Source: Candidatus Woesearchaeota archaeon
GTDB taxonomy: Archaea > Nanobdellota > Nanobdellia > Woesearchaeales > ARS49
Direction: 5' to 3'
Assembly (NCBI GenBank): GCA_016203425.1
Contig: JACQMU010000160.1
Span: forward strand, 1 to 8,287
Length of the DNA: 8,287 bases
A program made the position numbers and the translations under genes. Each line of letters begins with the position of its first letter. The stretch's first letter is position 1. The notes under the pieces were generated by a model. That model worked only from the letters and a program-made list of their open reading frames with translations. It was not told where the DNA came from and ran no database searches. Shown here piece by piece: positions 6,099-8,287 of this stretch.

Positions 6099-6171
6099 GG
6101 GCTGGTGGTCCAGCGGCTACGACGCTTCGTTCGCAACGAAGAGACCCCGGGTTCGAGTCCCGGCCAGTCCA
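6099..6171 (+). tRNA. tRNA-Ala, anticodon CGC
   Basis: The 73-nt cloverleaf folds fully. The acceptor stem GGGCTGG/CCAGTCC contains the G3:U70 wobble that marks tRNA-Ala, with discriminator A73. The D-stem is GTC/GAC, with G18G19 in the loop and a G15-C48 Levitt pair. The anticodon stem CTTCG/CGAAG closes loop TTCGCAA, with anticodon CGC at 6132-6134. The T-stem CCGGG/CCCGG closes TTCGAGT. There is no intron and CCA is not encoded. It decodes GCG. The D-loop is 10 nt above a 3-bp D-stem. Confidence 0.96.
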
Positions 6172-6172
6172 T

Positions 6173-6925
6173 TCAAATAGTGAAATCTCTAACCCACTCC
6201 GCAAGTGCTGTTTGGTTTATGCTGACATTGATGTCTGCTCGTGGATTTTGTGCGCGGTAGCTTCCCGCCACATTAATATAAAGAGTGTCGTCAATTCTTT
6301 TTGTAAGGTCTTCTTCTATTAGGAGTTCACGGCATCGTGTTGCCATGATTTCCTCGCTGGAAGAATCTCCGCGAATAATGAAGCGTTTTCGTTCAGGAAA
6401 TTGTTTGCGAACAATGTCAACAGCGTTTTTTTTGTCATATTGTTCTTGCAAAGCGTAATTAAAGTTTGCTGCTTCGGCGTATGGCTTGGCTATTTCTTCT
6501 ATGTTTCGCGTTACGTAAATCTTGAGTGCCTGTGGTAATGCTTTGTAAAAGTCCAGCACGCCAGGATAAAATGTTGTCGTGACATATGATTGTTGGTACT
6601 TTTTTTTGATGCGCGTTAGCTCGCGCGGTGTTTTGATGAAAGAGTTTGTAAAAGAGAGTGTTGCATCATTGAATGCTCGTTTTCCTTCAACATAAAGTAA
6701 ATATCCTACTGTGCCAAACCAGTGCCACAAATGTCTGTTGAAAAGATTGCGCCCGTCCATAACAAAGTTAAGCACGAGTTCTTTTGCTGGAAATGCATCA
6801 GTCTGGTCCAAGTCTGAAAGAATAATGTCTGCTTGTTTTATTCTTTTGACAAGCCCTGATTCATCTGCATCATCAGCTATTGCAATCCAGCTTTTTCTGG
6901 AAGAATGTGGTGTGATGAGTTTCAC
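6173..6925 (-). CDS. HAD-superfamily hydrolase
   Basis: A 250-residue protein with the HAD phosphatase motifs. Motif I is ILSDLDQT, with nucleophile D38 and acid/base D40. Motif II Thr139 is in IYVTRN. Motif III is probably K165 or K166 in YDKKNAVDI. Motif IV is D187 in IIRGDSSSEE. About 95 residues, largely helical, separate motifs I and II, the position of a C1-type cap, and TFYPGVLDFYKAL before motif II is typical of small-molecule HAD phosphatases. The substrate cannot be told. An unusual 30-residue N-terminal extension with several Asp residues precedes motif I. Start GTG 6925 is chosen because a TATA box sits about 29 nt upstream, an in-frame stop lies just beyond, and no ATG occurs before the motif. 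It is convergent with tRNA-Ala, its TGA one base from the tRNA 3' end. Confidence 0.85.
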   Translation of the reverse strand: MKLITPHSSRKSWIAIADDADESGLVKRIKQADIILSDLDQTDAFPAKELVLNFVMDGRNLFNRHLWHWFGTVGYLLYVEGKRAFNDATLSFTNSFIKTPRELTRIKKKYQQSYVTTTFYPGVLDFYKALPQALKIYVTRNIEEIAKPYAEAANFNYALQEQYDKKNAVDIVRKQFPERKRFIIRGDSSSEEIMATRCRELLIEEDLTKRIDDTLYINVAGSYRAQNPRADINVSINQTALAEWVRDFTI

Positions 6926-6949
6926 AGTTAAGAAAGATTTTAAGTTATG

Positions 6950-6958
6950 TTATAAATA
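6950..6958 (-). promoter_or_regulatory. TATA promoter of the HAD gene
   Basis: Minus-strand TATTTATAACA-type sequence is centred about 29 nt upstream of GTG 6925. It predicts a leaderless message and supports the GTG start. It lies in the 92-nt gap after deoC. Confidence 0.55.
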
Positions 6959-7017
6959 TTGCGCAACCGCACTTTCTCTGTTAACGCTTGAACGTATCTA
7001 TTTCATTTAGAACCCAT

Positions 7018-7734
7018 TCACACAAATCTTTTGTCATGAAGCGCCCAGCGCACGTCTTCTTTAATAGCTGCTTCAATGGGCATTGTTTCCATCAATTTTT
7101 TTGCGTGGCTTGTTCCTATTCTTGTTGCGCCTGCATCAATCAACGCAAGTGCGTGTTTTGCAGTCATTATGCCGCCTGATGCTTTGATGCCAAATTCTGG
7201 GCCTATTGCTTTGCGGATTATTTTTACGTCTGTCAGGCTTACTCCGCGTTGTCCGTATCCACTGCATGTTTTGACGAATTGTGCTCCGCCTGCAACCACA
7301 ATGTGTGATGCTACAATAATTTCTTCATGATTCAGAAATCCTGTTTCAATGATTACTTTGACTGGCCGTCCTTGTGCTGCTTCTACAACTGCGAAAATAT
7401 CTTTTTTGGCTGCATCATAATGGTGTGACTTAAAGTGCCCCATGTTGAACATCATATCTATTTCGTCTGCTCCTGCTTTGATTGCTTGTAGTGTTTCAAA
7501 CATTTTTGTTTCTGTTGATGTTGCTCCGAGTGGGTAGCCGATGACAACAACTAATTTTGTTTTTGTGTTTTTCAATAATCTTTTTGCAAGTTGAGCAAAT
7601 GCTAAATTAACGTCGAGTGCGCATAACTTGTAGGTTTTTGCTTCAGCGCATGCAGTGACGATGTCTAATTCTGTTGCGTCTGCATTAAGCACTGCTGCGT
7701 CGATGACAGAAGCCAGCAATTGTTTTGCCTGCAT
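7018..7734 (-). CDS. deoC: Deoxyribose-phosphate aldolase
   Basis: A class I aldolase (TIM barrel) that reversibly splits 2-deoxyribose-5-phosphate into glyceraldehyde-3-phosphate and acetaldehyde, the last step of deoxynucleoside catabolism. At 238 residues it has normal length. Visible catalytic residues are the Schiff-base Lys155 in FVKTCSGYG, proton-relay Asp93 in DEIDMMFN, and the second Lys184 in GIKASGGI. Other family blocks are VVIGYPLGA (63-71), KVIIETGFL (126-134) and AGATRIGTS (201-209). The N-terminal IDHT-like motif of many DeoC proteins reads IDAAVL here, a divergent feature away from the known catalytic residues. It is the last gene of a minus-strand operon: its ATG follows the glutaredoxin stop by one base. 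No ribosome site stands in the short gap, so it is probably translated by coupling. Confidence 0.96.
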   Translation of the reverse strand: MQAKQLLASVIDAAVLNADATELDIVTACAEAKTYKLCALDVNLAFAQLAKRLLKNTKTKLVVVIGYPLGATSTETKMFETLQAIKAGADEIDMMFNMGHFKSHHYDAAKKDIFAVVEAAQGRPVKVIIETGFLNHEEIIVASHIVVAGGAQFVKTCSGYGQRGVSLTDVKIIRKAIGPEFGIKASGGIMTAKHALALIDAGATRIGTSHAKKLMETMPIEAAIKEDVRWALHDKRFV

Positions 7735-7735
7735 T

Positions 7736-7987
7736 TTAGCGCTTGAGTGCTTTCTTTATTGCTTCGCGGTCAAATCCTGTAATAACTTGTTGGCCGACAA
7801 TGATTACGGGTACGCCCATTTGTCCTGATTTCTCTATCATTTCTTCTGCTGCTTTTCTGTCTTTTGAAACGTCAATATCTTTGAATTTTATTTTGTTATC
7901 TTTAAGGAATTGTTTTGCTGCGTGGCAGTAAGGGCATGTTGGCGTTGAATAAATTGTCACTGCTGGCTGTGCTTTTTTGTCAGTCAT
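7736..7987 (-). CDS. Glutaredoxin-like protein (CPYC)
   Basis: An 83-residue single-domain thioredoxin-fold oxidoreductase. The active site C18-P-Y-C21 lies in IYSTPTCPYCHAAK. The cis-proline is P60 in GQMGVPVII. The C-terminal VITGFDREAI matches the small glutaredoxin/NrdH-like group that ends in a GFD helix. It probably reduces protein or small-molecule disulfides in the cytoplasm, using an electron donor not visible here. Its ATG overlaps the stop of the upstream membrane protein gene by 4 nt (ATGA), and deoC follows after one base, so all three should be on one message. The family call is firm; the specific partner is unknown. Confidence 0.93.
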   Translation of the reverse strand: MTDKKAQPAVTIYSTPTCPYCHAAKQFLKDNKIKFKDIDVSKDRKAAEEMIEKSGQMGVPVIIVGQQVITGFDREAIKKALKR

Positions 7988-8184
7988 TGGTTTTTGTTGT
8001 TAATGCCGCACAAGTCATGTAACCAGCACCATCCTATGAAGCTTTCGATTAGTGCAATCCAGCCTACAACAAAAATTACCCAGTTTAGCCACTCCCATGG
8101 TGCCCATGGCGCAAGTGGTGTTGTCCACCAAAAGCCGAGCAAAAACCTGAATATCCTGTCTAATTTTCCAAGATTTTGTTTCAT
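7984..8184 (-). CDS. Small YgaP-like (DUF2892-type) membrane protein
   Basis: A 66-residue protein. The N-terminal LGKLDRIFRFLLGFWW matches the DUF2892/YgaP transmembrane module. A Trp/Pro-rich turn (WTTPLAPWAPWEW, about 20-32) and then a second hydrophobic helix (about 34-53) give two predicted membrane spans. The C-terminal IGWCWLHDLCGINN matches the family ending, where a Cys-x-x-aromatic and a GIN tail are usual. In bacteria this module is fused to rhodanese in YgaP; alone its role is unknown. Two cysteines near the membrane face and coupling to glutaredoxin suggest a redox or sulfur function (inference). It is the first gene of the operon, with a clear ribosome site GAGGTGAT before ATG 8184. 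Confidence 0.88.
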   Translation of the reverse strand: MKQNLGKLDRIFRFLLGFWWTTPLAPWAPWEWLNWVIFVVGWIALIESFIGWCWLHDLCGINNKNQ

Positions 8185-8188
8185 TGTA

Positions 8189-8196
8189 TCACCTCT
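8189..8196 (-). promoter_or_regulatory. Ribosome-binding site of the operon's first gene
   Basis: On the minus strand GAGGTGAT lies about 4 nt before ATG 8184. It is nearly identical to the site in front of the AbrB-like gene. Confidence 0.75.
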
Positions 8197-8220
8197 TTAG
8201 TTCACAAAAAGAATTACTGG

Positions 8221-8235
8221 TTGATAAAGGTTTCG
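8221..8235 (-). promoter_or_regulatory. Probable TATA/BRE promoter of the DUF2892-grx-deoC operon
   Basis: Minus-strand CGAAACC followed by TTTATCAA gives a BRE/TATA pair centred about 40 nt upstream of ATG 8184. Transcription would start near 8198, leaving a leader of about 14 nt containing the ribosome site. The CGAAAC start resembles that of the AbrB-like promoter. Confidence 0.5.
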
Positions 8236-8260
8236 TTACAAAAATAAATAAAAAATAATG

Positions 8261-8287
8261 TTAACAGCCGCCTACCATTTGTGGTAA
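8261..8287 (-). CDS. Possible C-terminal end of another minus-strand gene
   Basis: Eight open codons reading LPQMVGGC then TAA run in from the right edge. The base composition changes sharply from the AT-rich tract at 8236-8260 to GC-richer DNA, which hints at a coding end just upstream of the operon promoter. Too little is visible to name a family, and it may be chance. Confidence 0.3.
   Translation of the reverse strand, partial: LPQMVGGC

Noticed and set aside
6711..7010. A 99-codon + strand open frame across the HAD 5' end
   Set aside because: It is mostly antisense to the HAD gene, with no promoter or domain; the HAD motifs on the other strand are convincing.
8273..8286. Hairpin TACCA-TTTG-TGGTA at the right edge
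   Set aside because: Only 5 bp, no U-tract, and it overlaps a possible coding end; most likely chance.

Overview
The window looks like chromosomal DNA from an archaeon, probably a small-genome lineage such as a DPANN group; the lineage is an inference. The archaeal evidence is direct. TATA-like boxes lie 24-32 nt upstream of several starts, giving leaderless or nearly leaderless messages. Other genes have short leaders with GAGGTGA-type ribosome sites. The tRNA gene does not encode its CCA. The XRE-HTH plus paired-CBS protein and the zinc-ribbon/AbrB protein are architectures I associate with archaea. GC content is moderate to low and coding density is high.

Left region, + strand (1-4088). 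A 5'-truncated gatA overlaps gatB. These are subunits of the tRNA-dependent amidotransferase that turns Asp-tRNA(Asn) and/or Glu-tRNA(Gln) into the amide forms. A 438-residue protein that I could not identify follows, with its own Shine-Dalgarno site. A perfect 9-bp inverted repeat enclosing a TATA-like sequence straddles the gatB stop codon.

Middle region (4085-6171). A small minus-strand zinc-ribbon/AbrB regulator ends stop-to-stop against the unidentified gene. It is divergent from a soluble HExxH metallopeptidase-like protein, across a 247-nt spacer holding both promoters and three inverted repeats. The next spacer (5340-5509) holds two tandem inverted repeats, one with 18-bp arms touching the TATA box of an XRE-HTH/CBS regulator. 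A tRNA-Ala(CGC) with the G3:U70 identity pair follows. This middle block, with two DNA-binding regulators around a metallopeptidase and palindrome-rich spacers, is the most regulatory-looking part and the best candidate for an undescribed module.

Right region, minus strand (6173-8287). A HAD-superfamily hydrolase has its stop codon one base from the tRNA 3' end. It is preceded by a tight three-gene operon read right to left: a two-helix YgaP-like (DUF2892-type) membrane protein, a glutaredoxin with a CPYC site, and deoxyribose-phosphate aldolase (deoC), joined by a 4-nt overlap and a 1-nt gap. The last bases may hold the C-terminus of another minus-strand gene.

Most of the window is housekeeping: tRNA amidation, deoxynucleoside catabolism and thiol redox. 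I saw no insertion sequence, CRISPR array, rRNA or integrase.
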